Source of the DNA: Acidobacteriota bacterium
GTDB taxonomy: Bacteria; Acidobacteriota; Terriglobia; Terriglobales; Acidobacteriaceae
NCBI GenBank assembly: GCA_003225175.1
Contig: QIBA01000051.1
Location: 1-63,480, forward strand
Direction of reading: 5' to 3'
Length of the DNA stretch: 63,480 nt
Shown here: in pieces, positions 41,925 to 51,214 of the stretch
Layout: each line of letters starts with the position of its first letter
Position numbering within the stretch: position 1 is the first letter of the stretch
Program-made: the position numbers and the translations under genes
The notes under the pieces: generated by a model
The model's database searches: none
What the model was told of the DNA's origin: nothing
Seen by the model: the letters and a program-made list of their open reading frames with translations, nothing else

Positions 41925-44303
41925 CTACTTGGTCTTCATTGCGTACACACCGTCCCAATCAGGTTCTGGTGGCACGTCCATCAGCTCCTGCGAGCGCTGA
42001 ATAAATGTTTCTGCGGGACCATCGTCGGAAAACTTCGCTTTGATCTTGCTGAACAAGTCAATTGCTTCGTGCCACTCTTGCCGGCGGTAGGCTGTAAGCG
42101 CCTCGGAAAAGCGCACGATGCGTTCAGTGTAGAACGATTCGTTTCGCGTCCAATCGAGCAATTCATAGATGGTCACCGGAACCGTCTTACCTTTAACTTT
42201 GATCCGGTCGATTTCGCGGAAAACATATTGCTCTTTCGCCGCGCGATAGGTCGCTTCGGAAACGACGCACTGGACGTGATATTCCTTGGTGATTCCCTCG
42301 AGACGAGAAGCCAGGTTCACGTTGTCGCCCATCACCGTCCACGAAAAGCGTTTCGAGGAACCCATGTTGCCGACATTCACTTCCCCAGTATTGATTCCAA
42401 CTCCAATCGCGAGCTGTTTGCGGCCTTCAGCGTCCCACTTCATGTTTAACTGCTGAAGCCGCGTGCGCATATCCAGAGCGCAGGCGCAGGCACGAAGGGC
42501 ATGATCATTCTGCGGGAACGGCGATCCCCAAAATCCCATAATGGCATCGCCGATGTACTTGTCGAGCGTTCCCCAGCGTTTGAAGAGGATGTCGGTCATC
42601 TCGCCCAGATACTCGTTAAGAAGGCGAACGAGCTCGTCCGGCGTCAGCCCTTCTGAGATCGTAGTAAACGACCGGATGTCGCTGAACATGACCGTAAGCT
42701 CTTGAGACTCACCGCCTGTCTTGAAATACTTCTTCGGGTTCTTCTCCATCAACGCGATGACGCCGGGAGAGACGTAGCGCTCAAAGGTCTTCCGGACCTT
42801 TCTCTTTTCGCGCTCTTCAAAGATCATGCGGAAGCTGGTGATGCTCGCATAATTTGCAACCAATGTTCCCGCAGGAAGAATGAAGCTTAACCACATCCCA
42901 TAATGGGAGAACGCCAGGTACACAATAGCAGCGAAGATGCACAATGCAGGAAACAGACCAAGCGTTGCCGTCAGCGGTTTGGTGCGGCTGAACCAGTAGC
43001 CGAGACCGAGGCCGAAGGTGAGGATGAACAAGAGATCGATCGCCTCCTCCTTGTAGCCACGCGTTATGAAGCCGCGCCCTGGTTCAGCGGAATGAAGGAT
43101 GTTGTCGATAACGTTCGCATGGATCTCCACTCCCATGTAATCTGCATCGTGAAAGGGCGTGGTGCGTGTGTCGCCAACGGCAACTGCTGTGGCGCCGAAG
43201 ACCACTAGTTTGTTCTTGAATGTTCCCGGAGCAAATCGCCCATCGACCACATCAACCATCGGATAGTGCTTGTACGTCCTGTAAGGGCCAGCATAGTTCA
43301 CCAGGACCGTGCCGTCTCGACTCGTGCGTAAGTTGTGCGAGCCGAGCTCGATATGATCAATGCCGTTTTCGGCGATATATGCAACGATATTTTCCCACTG
43401 TATGTTCTGGTATTGGCGTACAGCTTCAAGATCGAGCGACGGGTAAAACTGTTCGTCGTAATTCCCATATTTGTAACTGACCAGGAGAGGCGTTCTGCGG
43501 AAGGTTCCATCGGAGTCCGGAGTCTCGTTGAAGAATCCAAATGATCGGGCCGAAGCCGCGAGTATATCCAGATTCGCGTAGATCCCACTCGCGTTCAAAT
43601 CACTATATTCGTTTGCCTCGGCGGTAATCTGTTTCCAAACTTGAGCCGGCGAGACTGCGCCTATCGAAATCACTTGCGGGAATGGATGAGCGGACAATGT
43701 CGCGAAATATTCCTGTGCCCCAGCGGCATCAACAGACTTAGCACGCTCGGCATCCAGAAAGAGATGACCTAGAATGACGTTCCCTGCGTCTTTCAGGGAC
43801 TTGGCTAAAATCTTGTCGTTGTCGCTGGTTGCTTCAATTTCGCGAATCTTCTGAACTACCGCCGCATTTGCCTGGCCCTCAATACTCCTTTCCAACTTCT
43901 TCAAAGCGTCTACTGCTGAGTTCTTCTCCGGGAGAGGAAAATTGACGTCGAAGACAAGAAGCCTTGCTCCGTCCCTGCGCAGCTGATCGACCATCTTCGC
44001 GTACGCGTTGCGCGGAATGGGAAACGCACCAACCTTTTGTAGTGTTGTCTCCTCCAGGCCAACGATGACGATGTTCTCGTCATGAGAGCGCGCTCCTCGC
44101 AAGTTGAAGCGTGCATCCAGAGAGCGTGCCTCGACATTCTCGATAAAGCGTAGGCCCGCAGCATTCCGGCCGCTGATTTGGGTGTAGATGTAAATCGCGA
44201 GAGCAACAAAGGTGACGAAGATAGCCAATCCAAGATCAACACGTTTGATTCCCTTGCTTCGGGAAAGGAACTTTGCCAGGAGTTGTTGGATCTTTCTCTT
44301 CAT
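41925..44303 (-). CDS. CHASE2-domain class III adenylate cyclase
   Basis: A 792-residue membrane protein. A first helix (residues about 25-43) is followed by a CHASE2 sensor domain outside the membrane (about 50-410), three to four helices (about 420-500) and a class III cyclase domain (about 535-715). Metal-binding Asp542 is in MFSDIRSF and Asp586 in YIGDAIMGFWG; Lys582 in LDKYIGD is the residue that selects ATP, and GDNVNLASRLE supplies the transition-state Asn/Arg. So it should make cAMP in response to an unknown periplasmic signal. The tail (about 720-792) is helical. A small exported protein gene follows 23 bases later. Confidence 0.95.
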   Translation of the reverse strand: MKRKIQQLLAKFLSRSKGIKRVDLGLAIFVTFVALAIYIYTQISGRNAAGLRFIENVEARSLDARFNLRGARSHDENIVIVGLEETTLQKVGAFPIPRNAYAKMVDQLRRDGARLLVFDVNFPLPEKNSAVDALKKLERSIEGQANAAVVQKIREIEATSDNDKILAKSLKDAGNVILGHLFLDAERAKSVDAAGAQEYFATLSAHPFPQVISIGAVSPAQVWKQITAEANEYSDLNASGIYANLDILAASARSFGFFNETPDSDGTFRRTPLLVSYKYGNYDEQFYPSLDLEAVRQYQNIQWENIVAYIAENGIDHIELGSHNLRTSRDGTVLVNYAGPYRTYKHYPMVDVVDGRFAPGTFKNKLVVFGATAVAVGDTRTTPFHDADYMGVEIHANVIDNILHSAEPGRGFITRGYKEEAIDLLFILTFGLGLGYWFSRTKPLTATLGLFPALCIFAAIVYLAFSHYGMWLSFILPAGTLVANYASITSFRMIFEEREKRKVRKTFERYVSPGVIALMEKNPKKYFKTGGESQELTVMFSDIRSFTTISEGLTPDELVRLLNEYLGEMTDILFKRWGTLDKYIGDAIMGFWGSPFPQNDHALRACACALDMRTRLQQLNMKWDAEGRKQLAIGVGINTGEVNVGNMGSSKRFSWTVMGDNVNLASRLEGITKEYHVQCVVSEATYRAAKEQYVFREIDRIKVKGKTVPVTIYELLDWTRNESFYTERIVRFSEALTAYRRQEWHEAIDLFSKIKAKFSDDGPAETFIQRSQELMDVPPEPDWDGVYAMKTK

Positions 44304-44473
44304 AAGTGCTGATCGCTATTGCTCATCTCTCGAGGACGCTGCGCAAGCATTCTGGCGAGACGGGCCACCAAATGAGCAGACGACAACGCAAACCGGGGCA
44401 ATTAGTGCGTTCCATATTCTCATGATTCCATGAGATTCCGAGGTCAGCAGTAGGAGATTTGGCGGTCTCAGGG

Positions 44474-45136
44474 TTAGAGAGGGAGCGGGTTTCCGAAGCG
44501 TTCGGCAAAAATTACGCGCTCTGAAGGGAATCGCCCACCATAATGCTTATCCTCGCCTTCGCAGTGGCCGATGGCAAGCAGACAAATGACCTCCATGCGG
44601 TCGGGAGCACCTACGACTGACCTAACCTTCTGTTCTTCGAACCCCTCCAACAATGCCGTGTCATATCCAAGGGCTTCGGCCATCAACATCATGGTGGTGA
44701 GCGCAATCATGACCTGACGGTTTAACCACATGGGCATGTTCTCATGCTCAGTGAAGTACTTCTCAATCACGTGGCGCATTTCGCCCGACTTTGAGGGATG
44801 AGCATACCCATGCTCGGCGCCGATCCGAATCATCGCGTCCAGATCGCCTTCTTGCCAGCCTAGCGGGTCCCCCAAAGCCACAATCACGACAGGAGCCTGC
44901 TCGACTTTTGGTTGATCATGCGAGGCCGCTCGTAACCTGCGGCGCTGCTCCAGAGTTTGGATGACGACAAATCTCCAGGGCTGGAGGTTGTACCCGCTAG
45001 GAGATTCCAAGCCAGCCACAACAATTCGTCTTAGATCCTCTTCCTGGATTGGGGTGGATGCGAAACGCGGCGTGGAGCGACGATCTGCGATCACGGCGCT
45101 GATTGTCTTCTCCCGACTTTGCTCAATCACCTTCAT
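44474..45136 (-). CDS. Nitroreductase-family FMN oxidoreductase
   Basis: About 220 residues of the FMN-dependent nitroreductase fold: TISAVIADRRSTPRF at the N-terminus, LESPSGYNLQPWRFVVIQ as the FMN/phosphate contact region, LTTMMLMAEALGYDTALLEG and LLAIGHCEGEDKHYGGR near the end. These enzymes reduce nitro groups, quinones or other acceptors with NAD(P)H. Two ATGs are in frame (45142 and 45136); 45136 is chosen since GGAG then lies 8 bases upstream instead of 2. It diverges from the ICMT-like gene. Physiological substrate is unknown. Confidence 0.88.
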   Translation of the reverse strand: MKVIEQSREKTISAVIADRRSTPRFASTPIQEEDLRRIVVAGLESPSGYNLQPWRFVVIQTLEQRRRLRAASHDQPKVEQAPVVIVALGDPLGWQEGDLDAMIRIGAEHGYAHPSKSGEMRHVIEKYFTEHENMPMWLNRQVMIALTTMMLMAEALGYDTALLEGFEEQKVRSVVGAPDRMEVICLLAIGHCEGEDKHYGGRFPSERVIFAERFGNPLPL

Positions 45137-45228
45137 CTGCATATCTCCATTGGACGCAATGGTTGCTACGATGCTAGAGCGAGCTCGAACTCGACGTTAT
45201 ACTTCGTCGGATGATCCGGAGGTGCAGT

Positions 45229-45762
45229 GTGGGCCAACGGGTGTTCCTCGCTCTTCGCAGTCTGTTGTACGTAACCGGCTTTGCCCTGGTCTGGCTCTGG
45301 TTGATGCCACAGTGGATCAACCTTCGTACGTCGACCAGCTTTCCCTCACAAACTCCCTCACGACGGCTTGGGCTCATTCCCTTAGTATTGGGTGCAGTGC
45401 TTGCGTTCAACTGCTTTGCCAGATTTCTGTTTGCTGGAAAGGGTACTCCGGCTCCTTTTGACGCGCCTCGGCGGCTTGTAATCAGCGGACCTTACCGCTA
45501 TGTGCGTAATCCGATGTACCTTGGCGCGGGGCTCGTTCTCACTGGCAGCGCAATCCTTTTCGCGAAATTTTCGGCCGTGCTGGCGGCCTATGCAGCGGCA
45601 ATAATCGTCGTCGTGAACCTGTTCATTCTGTTCTACGAAGAGCCCACGCTTCGGCTGAAGTTCGGGGACGAATACTACGAGTACTGCAAGAACGTGCGGC
45701 GATGGACTCCACGCGCCACGGCATGGTATCCGGGCAAGAAGCAGGCGGTGGCAGAAGGATAA
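45229..45762 (+). CDS. Isoprenylcysteine carboxyl methyltransferase-like membrane protein
   Basis: About 177 residues with four to five membrane helices and the ICMT/PEMT motif GPYRYVRNPMYLG followed by FYEEPTLRLKFGDEYYEYC, which forms the S-adenosylmethionine-binding site. Bacterial members methylate lipids or small hydrophobic substrates; the target is not known. The frame opens with ATG at 45211, but GGAGG at 45218-45222 sits 6 bases before GTG 45229, which is taken as the start. Divergent from the nitroreductase gene. Confidence 0.82.
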   Translation: MGQRVFLALRSLLYVTGFALVWLWLMPQWINLRTSTSFPSQTPSRRLGLIPLVLGAVLAFNCFARFLFAGKGTPAPFDAPRRLVISGPYRYVRNPMYLGAGLVLTGSAILFAKFSAVLAAYAAAIIVVVNLFILFYEEPTLRLKFGDEYYEYCKNVRRWTPRATAWYPGKKQAVAEG

Positions 45763-45767
45763 CAGTA

Positions 45768-46013
45768 CTAAAATGGGAGCGGATCCTTCTCGTCTCCCTC
45801 AATCTCCTGGCGTGCGGTTAAAAATTCCTCGCTCCAGGGCTTCCCATTGCATTTTGGGCACTCATCGATGATTCCACCAATGCTGAAGCAGTGATAGCAC
45901 TCGTGGCCGGAGGCGTCCGCTGGAAACTTCTTGCATTTCGGACATACATCGTAGAACTCTCGTTCAAGCGCCTGATGATCATTGAATAACTGCAGCTCGC
46001 ACAGCATGCACAT
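45768..46013 (-). CDS. Small zinc-ribbon protein
   Basis: An 81-residue hydrophilic protein with four CxxC pairs or close (CMLC near the start, CPKC, CYHC, CPKC), suggesting two zinc sites. The C-terminus is acidic. The frame is open to 46091, but the ATG at 46013 has GGAG 7 bases upstream and places the first CxxC at the N-terminus. It lies downstream of the ribosomal superoperon, beyond its terminator. Function is unknown. Confidence 0.65.
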   Translation of the reverse strand: MCMLCELQLFNDHQALEREFYDVCPKCKKFPADASGHECYHCFSIGGIIDECPKCNGKPWSEEFLTARQEIEGDEKDPLPF

Positions 46014-46148
46014 AAGTCGGCTCCAAAAATGCGCCGAGCATTTTCGCACAGAGTTGGGCTGGTGCGCACCGTTAGAGACGTAGCATTCCACGTTTCAAAC
46101 CATGCATTTAGGTACCTAAGTGCCATTCGGACTACTTAAGCCCGCGTA

Positions 46149-46176
46149 GTCGAGACGCAGCATGCAGCGTCTCGAC
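46149..46176. repeat. GACGCAGCATGC palindrome after the ribosomal operon
   Basis: GTCGAGACGCAGCATGCAGC then GTCTCGAC is the most symmetric copy of the family (two mismatched positions in 28). A decayed copy lies at 46072-46101. Together they fill the gap between the zinc-ribbon gene and the terminator. Confidence 0.8.
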
Positions 46177-46188
46177 CAAAACGGAGCC

Positions 46189-46220
46189 AAAAAAAGGCGC
46201 GGAGGTATCCACGCCTTTTT
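46189..46220 (-). terminator. Terminator of the ribosomal superoperon
   Basis: AAAAAGGCG-GGA and TCC-CGCCTTTTT form a stem of about 13 bp with a 4-base loop, 17 bases after the rplQ stop, with a T run on the minus strand (CGCCTTTTTTT). It is also symmetric enough to work from the other side. Confidence 0.85.
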
Positions 46221-46236
46221 CACCGGTGTTAAAAAT

Positions 46237-46734
46237 TTACTCTGACTTGGCCTCGCTCGCGGCTGGTCCGCCGCTGGCCTCAAGATTCGCTTGTTGCTCC
46301 TGCATTGCTTTCTCGATCTCCTCGCGGCGCTTGGCGCGTAGTTCCGCGCGTTTTTCGCGACGTTCGTCGAGAATCTTCTCGGAGCCGATGAGCTCGATGA
46401 AGGCCTTCTCACCGCCGTCGCCTTTACGAAAGCCCGTCCGCACAATGCGAAGATAGCCACCGTTACGATCGCCATAGCGGGGCGCTACTTCGCCAAAGAG
46501 GCGATCTACGGCCTCACGAGAAGTAAGAAAAGATGCGGCAAGGCGCCGCGCAGCTACATCTCCACGCTTGCCGAAAGTGATCATCTTCTCGACGTGAGGA
46601 CGCATCGCCTTGGCCTTCGCCACAGTGGTTTCAATGCGCTCTTCGAGAATGAGAGAGCTCACCAGATTTCGCAGCAGTGCGCGACGATGGCTGGTGTTAC
46701 GTCCTAATTTCCAAGTTGCTTTCAGATGACGCAT
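46237..46734 (-). CDS. rplQ: Ribosomal protein L17
   Basis: 50S subunit protein near the tunnel exit. The first about 115 residues are canonical ([52 protein letters not shown]). The 165-residue total is longer than the usual 115-130; the last 45 residues are a charged helix ([20 protein letters not shown]) with an Ala/Gly-rich end. Last gene of the superoperon, separated from rpoA by 168 bases with an inverted repeat; the terminator follows. Confidence 0.97.
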   Translation of the reverse strand: MRHLKATWKLGRNTSHRRALLRNLVSSLILEERIETTVAKAKAMRPHVEKMITFGKRGDVAARRLAASFLTSREAVDRLFGEVAPRYGDRNGGYLRIVRTGFRKGDGGEKAFIELIGSEKILDERREKRAELRAKRREEIEKAMQEQQANLEASGGPAASEAKSE

Positions 46735-46787
46735 GTGTATTCCTAACTTGCGATATTGTCACGCGAGCAGTGTCGCGCTTTAAACCA

Positions 46788-46900
46788 AGCACTCAGCACT
46801 CAGCTGTCAGCATTCAGCCGCTAAACTGCCTCGCCAAGTTAGAGTCATGCCGCCATGCAGTCAGCACTAGCTGAATGCGGAGTGCTGACGGCTGAATGCT
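46788..46900. repeat. Intercistronic inverted repeat, rpoA-rplQ
   Basis: Arm 46870-46900 (on the minus strand AGCATTCAGCCGTCAGCACT...) begins 2 bases after the rpoA stop; arm 46788-46817 is its imperfect inverse (AGCACTCAGCACTCAGCTG...). The words AGCATTCAGC and AGCACTCAGC repeat within each arm. Loop about 52 bases. Part of a set of six in this operon. Confidence 0.75.
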
Positions 46901-46902
46901 TT

Positions 46903-47970
46903 TTAGAACCCGCCTGCTGGTTCTTCCTCGTCGAGTTCGTCTTCCGGAGTGGAATACGCGCCGGCCAATACAGCCGCCGGTGGCTGGCTGGTTGGACCGG
47001 GAACCGCATTTCCGTGCTCGTCGATCTTCATTCCCAGACTGAGACCCATCTGGGCGAGGATTTCTTTGATCTCGTTCAACGACTTGCGTCCGAAGTTCTT
47101 CGTCTTCAGCATCTCGGCTTCGGATTTCTGAACCAGTTCGCCGATCGTCTGAATGTTAGCGTTCTTCAGGCAGTTGTAGCTGCGGACCGACAACTCCAGC
47201 TCTTCGACAGAGCGATTGAGATTTTCGTTGCGGATCTCTGGCTTGCGATCTTCTGCGCTTTCAGCCTCGTGCTCTTCCTCGAAGTTGATGAAGATGCTCA
47301 TGTGGTCCTTCACCAGCTTAGCCGCGAGACCGATCGCATCTGCGGGAACGACTGCGCCGTTGGTCCAGACTTCGAGAGTGAGCTTGTCGTAGTCCGTGAT
47401 CTGGCCCAGACGAGCCGCTTCTACCGTGTAGTTGCACTTACGAACGGGCGAATGTACTGAGTCGATCGGGATGAATCCCAATCCGAGGTCCTCGTCGAAA
47501 TTCTTATCTGCGGAGACATAGCCGCGTCCGCGCTTCAGACGCATTTCCATGTCGAGCTTTCCGCCTTCGCTCACTGTGGCGATGTAAATATCCTTGTCGA
47601 GGATCTCGACGTCGCCATCAGCTTCGATCATGCCGGAGGTGATCACGCCTGGCTGGTCGGTCTTCAGGTAGATCGCCTTGGGATTTTCGCTGTTTAACTT
47701 GAACGGAATCTGCTTGAGATTCAAGATGATGTCGGTGGCGTCTTCTACCACGCCGGGAATCGACTGAAATTCATGCAGAACGCCCTCGATGCGAACCGCG
47801 GTGATAGCCGCGCCTTCGATCGATGAGAGCAGAACGCGACGAAGCGCGTTTCCAATCGTGGTTCCGAAACCACGCTCAAACGGCTGCGCATAGAACTTGC
47901 CGTATTTATCAGTGAGCGTGTCGGTATCAGCGGCAAGCCGCTTTGGTTTTTGAAATCCCTTCCAGAGCAT
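46903..47970 (-). CDS. rpoA: RNA polymerase subunit alpha
   Basis: A 355-residue alpha subunit. The N-terminal domain (residues about 1-235) drives dimerisation and core assembly ([20 protein letters not shown]); the C-terminal domain (about 265-330: [33 protein letters not shown]) binds UP elements and activators. A Pro/Ala/Asp/Glu-rich tail extends beyond it. The opening [11 protein letters not shown] is like acidobacterial relatives. It sits in the alpha operon after rpsD, with inverted repeats in both flanking spacers. Confidence 0.98.
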   Translation of the reverse strand: MLWKGFQKPKRLAADTDTLTDKYGKFYAQPFERGFGTTIGNALRRVLLSSIEGAAITAVRIEGVLHEFQSIPGVVEDATDIILNLKQIPFKLNSENPKAIYLKTDQPGVITSGMIEADGDVEILDKDIYIATVSEGGKLDMEMRLKRGRGYVSADKNFDEDLGLGFIPIDSVHSPVRKCNYTVEAARLGQITDYDKLTLEVWTNGAVVPADAIGLAAKLVKDHMSIFINFEEEHEAESAEDRKPEIRNENLNRSVEELELSVRSYNCLKNANIQTIGELVQKSEAEMLKTKNFGRKSLNEIKEILAQMGLSLGMKIDEHGNAVPGPTSQPPAAVLAGAYSTPEDELDEEEPAGGF

Positions 47971-48099
47971 GTCTTTGTCCTTTTCCTTTAATTCAGTGAG
48001 CTGAAGTTTCCTGCGCGGCTAATGGCGTCGCGAAGCATTCTGCAACGGCCGCGCCGATGTCCTTTCGCGTTGGTGGTTAGTCTCCGGTTTATCGCATCG

Positions 48100-48217
48100 G
48101 GCTGTCGGCGATCAGCTTTCGGCTTCGGCCAGTCAACCCAGATTGCTCAGTTCAACAACTCTTAGAAGCGCCGCTAAAAGTGATTGCCCGAACGCCGAGT
48201 GCCGATAGCGAACAGCC
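48100..48217. repeat. Intercistronic inverted repeat, rpsD-rpoA
   Basis: Arm 48182-48217 (minus strand GGCTGTTCGCTATCGGCACT...) begins 4 bases after the rpsD stop; arm 48100-48134 is its imperfect inverse with small bulges (roughly 80 per cent). The spacer of 251 bases has no gene; the remainder (47971-48099) shows no clear feature except the rpoA ribosome-binding region. Confidence 0.65.
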
Positions 48218-48221
48218 TCTC

Positions 48222-48851
48222 TTACTTCGAATACAACTCAACGATCAACTGTTCGTTGACCGGCAAATTGATGTCCTCGCGCTTCGGCAACGCAGTTACG
48301 CGCCCTTTGTAGTTGTCGCGATCGACTTCCAGCCAGTTCACTGCCGGCTGATGACTGGTGAATTCTTTCGACGTCTCAAGCACAGTCATCTTTTTGCTGT
48401 TGTCGCGCACTGCGATCTCTTCGCCGACCGCAACCTGGTACGAGGGGATGTTCACCTTGCGACTATTGACTGCTACGTGCCCGTGCCGAACCAACTGGCG
48501 AGCTTGGCGACGGGAAATCGCGAATCCTAGGCGATACACGACGTTGTCGAGGCGACGCTCAAGTTGTTCCAGCAGCTTTGCGCCGGTTACACCCTTGGAG
48601 CGCGCGGCCTTCTCAAAGTAGTTGCGGAACTGCTTTTCCAGCGTGAAGTAGATGCGCTTCGTCTTCTGCTTCTCGCGGAGCTGCAAGCCATAGCCAACTA
48701 CTTTGGCTTTGCGGTCTTTGCCATGTTGTCCAGGGGCGAAGTTGCGCTTCTCGACTGGGCACTTATCGCTAAAGCACTTCGTGCCCTTGAGAAATAACTT
48801 CATGCCTTCGCGTCGGCAAAGGCGGCAAACTGGTCCTTTATATCGTGCCAT
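48222..48851 (-). CDS. rpsD: Ribosomal protein S4
   Basis: A 209-residue 30S assembly protein that binds 16S rRNA first and can act as a translational repressor of the alpha operon in some bacteria. The N-terminus keeps the zinc-type cysteines (CRLC and two further Cys in [16 protein letters not shown]); the S4 RNA-binding domain is in [20 protein letters not shown] and VRHGHVAVN. Standard length. Spacers on both sides contain inverted repeats. Confidence 0.98.
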   Translation of the reverse strand: MARYKGPVCRLCRREGMKLFLKGTKCFSDKCPVEKRNFAPGQHGKDRKAKVVGYGLQLREKQKTKRIYFTLEKQFRNYFEKAARSKGVTGAKLLEQLERRLDNVVYRLGFAISRRQARQLVRHGHVAVNSRKVNIPSYQVAVGEEIAVRDNSKKMTVLETSKEFTSHQPAVNWLEVDRDNYKGRVTALPKREDINLPVNEQLIVELYSK

Positions 48852-48917
48852 CGTTTCTCCAAACTTCGGATTATTGCGATCGGTTTACAGGCGGCACGCC
48901 CTTCCTCCCGATCAGAA

Positions 48918-49020
48918 AGCACTCAGCATTCAGCGGTCAGCATTCAGCCTCTGACCAGATCTTGCCGAGTAAGAAATCATTGTGTCCCCCATGCACTGCA
49001 TTGGCTGAATGCTGAGTGCT
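48918..49020. repeat. Intercistronic inverted repeat, rpsK-rpsD
   Basis: AGCACTCAGCATTCAGC at 48918-48934 is exactly inverted at 49004-49020, with additional partial copies (GTCAGCATTCAGCC) beside it. It begins about 20 bases after the rpsK stop in the 190-base spacer. Loop about 69 bases. Confidence 0.8.
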
Positions 49021-49041
49021 GACGGCTGGCTGCTCGCGTCG

Positions 49042-49479
49042 TCAGACGCGCCTCCGCTTCGGCGGACGGCATCCATTGTGCGGGATCGGCGTTACGTCGC
49101 GGATCACACGCACTTCCAGTCCGGCTGCCGCAAGGGCACGAATTGCCGACTCTCGTCCCGATCCGGGACCACTCACGCGAACATCCACGGATCGCATGCC
49201 GTGATCCCGCGCCTGATTGGCGGCGTTCATAGCGGCCTGTTGCGCCGCGAACGGAGTTCCTTTTCGGGAACCGCGGAAGCCGAGCGAGCCGGAGCTTTTC
49301 CACGACACCACCTTACCCTCAATATCCGAGATGGTGATGATCGTATTGTTGAAGGAGGCTTGAATGTGCGCCAATCCGAACGGGACATTCTTGCGCTCTT
49401 TCTTCTTAAACTGCTTCTTCTTGCCCTTTTTATCGGGCGCTGCTGCAGCGCCGCCTGTTGTTGCTGCCGGTTTCGCCAT
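49042..49479 (-). CDS. rpsK: Ribosomal protein S11
   Basis: A 145-residue 30S platform protein. The conserved part starts near residue 30 ([60 protein letters not shown]). Compared with the usual about 129 residues, the N-terminus carries an Ala/Gly/Lys-rich extension ([17 protein letters not shown]). Its ATG follows the rpsM stop by 2 bases. Confidence 0.98.
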   Translation of the reverse strand: MAKPAATTGGAAAAPDKKGKKKQFKKKERKNVPFGLAHIQASFNNTIITISDIEGKVVSWKSSGSLGFRGSRKGTPFAAQQAAMNAANQARDHGMRSVDVRVSGPGSGRESAIRALAAAGLEVRVIRDVTPIPHNGCRPPKRRRV

Positions 49480-49481
49480 GG

Positions 49482-49868
49482 TTATGTCTTAGCCGCCGCT
49501 TTCTTCTTGTTCGCCACTGTTCCTTTGCGTGGACCTTTCCGGGTACGGGCGTTGGTGTGTGTCCGCTGTCCGCGAACCGGGAGGTTACGACGATGACGGA
49601 ATCCACGATACGAGCCGATTTCGATCAGCCGCTTGATGTGCATCGAAACATCTTTGCGGAGGTCGCCTTCGACGTTGCCTTCGCTTTCGATGACTTGGCG
49701 GATGCGATTGACCTCGTCTTCGTTCAGGTCCTGCACCTTCTTGTCCGGATCGACTTTGGCTGCTGCCAGAATGCGCGCCGAACGCGGATTGCCGATTCCG
49801 TAAATATATGTCAGCGCGATGACCACGTGTTTATTGCGCGGAAGATCGACGCCTGCAATGCGTGCCAT
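49482..49868 (-). CDS. rpsM: Ribosomal protein S13
   Basis: A 128-residue 30S head protein contacting the 50S subunit and P-site tRNA. Canonical [60 protein letters not shown]. The C-terminal Lys-rich tail (NKKKAAAKT) that touches P-site tRNA is retained. Follows rpmJ by 9 bases. Confidence 0.98.
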   Translation of the reverse strand: MARIAGVDLPRNKHVVIALTYIYGIGNPRSARILAAAKVDPDKKVQDLNEDEVNRIRQVIESEGNVEGDLRKDVSMHIKRLIEIGSYRGFRHRRNLPVRGQRTHTNARTRKGPRKGTVANKKKAAAKT

Positions 49869-49877
49869 ATGTGTTCC

Positions 49878-49991
49878 TTATCCCTGCCGCTGCTTATGCT
49901 TGGAGTTCTCGCAGATCACCCGCACCACGCCACGGCGATGGATGATCTTGCACTTATCGCAAATCTTCTTTACTGAGGCTCGTACCTTCAT
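49878..49991 (-). CDS. rpmJ: Ribosomal protein L36
   Basis: A 37-residue zinc-binding 50S protein, [20 protein letters not shown] then [17 protein letters not shown]. The ligands Cys11, Cys14, Cys27 and His32 are all present, so this is the zinc-containing (C+) form. It lies 21 bases after infA and 9 bases before rpsM, its usual place in the spc/alpha junction. It was found by translating the minus strand between these genes. Confidence 0.97.
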   Translation of the reverse strand: MKVRASVKKICDKCKIIHRRGVVRVICENSKHKQRQG

Positions 49992-50012
49992 GATTCCTTA
50001 GCTCTATTCGGT

Positions 50013-50231
50013 TTACTTATACCGATAAACGATTCGGCCACGGTTCAAGTCGTAGGGGGAAAGCTCCACTGCTACACGGTCACCGGGCAAAATCTTGATG
50101 AAATTCTTGCGCATACGTCCGGAGACATGAGCGAGAACCTGATGCTTGTTCTCCAGCTCCACCCGGAACATTGCATTGGGCAGCGGTTCCAAGACTACTG
50201 CCATTACTTCAATCGCGTCTTCTTTGCTCAA
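50013..50231 (-). CDS. infA: Translation initiation factor IF-1
   Basis: A 72-residue single OB-fold factor that occupies the A site during initiation. [40 protein letters not shown] and [20 protein letters not shown] are diagnostic. Normal length. Located between map and rpmJ as in most bacteria. Confidence 0.98.
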   Translation of the reverse strand: MSKEDAIEVMAVVLEPLPNAMFRVELENKHQVLAHVSGRMRKNFIKILPGDRVAVELSPYDLNRGRIVYRYK

Positions 50232-50253
50232 TCGATCCTTAAGTATTCAGTTT

Positions 50254-51006
50254 CTATGCTGTCAAAATCACTGGGCCGTCTTTGGTTACAGCCACTGAGT
50301 GCTCAAAATGGGCACTCAAACTTCCATCAACAGTTACGGCGGTCCACTTATTATCGAGCAGCTTCGTGTCTGGCCTCCCGACATTCACCATCGGCTCGAT
50401 CGCCAAGACCATTCCTTCACGAAGTCGAGGCCCGTGTCCTCGCGTTCCGTAATTGGGAACCTGAGGTTCTTCGTGTAGCTTAGTACCGATTCCGTGTCCT
50501 ACGAACTCTCGAACCACGCTGAAGCCGTTGGCTTCCACCATTTCCTGTACCGCGGCGCCAACATCGCCGACTGTACTGCCGATCCGCGCCGTCTGGATCG
50601 CTCGCTCCAGCGAGGCCTTAGTCACTTCCAGCAGCTTCTTGATCTCCGGCCTAAGATGATTTCCTACCGGAACCGTCACCGCGGAGTCGGCGTAGTAACC
50701 ATCCAGAACCACGCCACAATCGATCGAGACGATATCACCTTCCTTTAGCACGCGCTTCGGGGAAGGAATACCGTGCACAATCTCCTGATTCACCGACGTG
50801 CACAGCACGCACGGATAATCGTAATAGCCCTTAAACGCCGGCTTGGCTCCCAGCTCCTCGATCTTGGCGGCGGCTACTGCCTCCAAGTCCATCGTCGTAA
50901 TGCCAGGCTTCACTGCTGCCACGGTTGCGTCGAGTACCTGACGAACGATGCGCCCACTGCGGCGCATCTTCTCAATCTCACCAGCCGACTTGCACATAAT
51001 GGCCAT
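50254..51006 (-). CDS. map: Methionine aminopeptidase, type I
   Basis: A 250-residue metalloenzyme removing the initiator Met. Metal ligands are visible in IDCGVVLDGYYADSAVTV (two Asp), VGHGIGTKLHEEP (His), LAIEPMVN (Glu) and the C-terminal EHSVAVT (Glu). The substrate His is in NQEIVHGIPS. Standard type I length, no zinc-finger extension. It follows secY after a 208-base spacer where adk is commonly found. Confidence 0.97.
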   Translation of the reverse strand: MAIMCKSAGEIEKMRRSGRIVRQVLDATVAAVKPGITTMDLEAVAAAKIEELGAKPAFKGYYDYPCVLCTSVNQEIVHGIPSPKRVLKEGDIVSIDCGVVLDGYYADSAVTVPVGNHLRPEIKKLLEVTKASLERAIQTARIGSTVGDVGAAVQEMVEANGFSVVREFVGHGIGTKLHEEPQVPNYGTRGHGPRLREGMVLAIEPMVNVGRPDTKLLDNKWTAVTVDGSLSAHFEHSVAVTKDGPVILTA

Positions 51007-51214
51007 CAGGCCACGCTCTCACAAAACACAGAATTCCGCACAGGCTCGTTTCCTCGTCGGAGAACGGCATCGGAACCTTCAGGCGTTAGATGAATCCGCC
51101 GGGGCGGACTGCCGAGGGCGGGACACGGACCACGTCCGGAGAGCCGTTGCAATATTTGATTATAACCGATGCACTTAGGACGCAGCCAGCTTCCGGCCAT
51201 CGGTTTCCAGCTAC

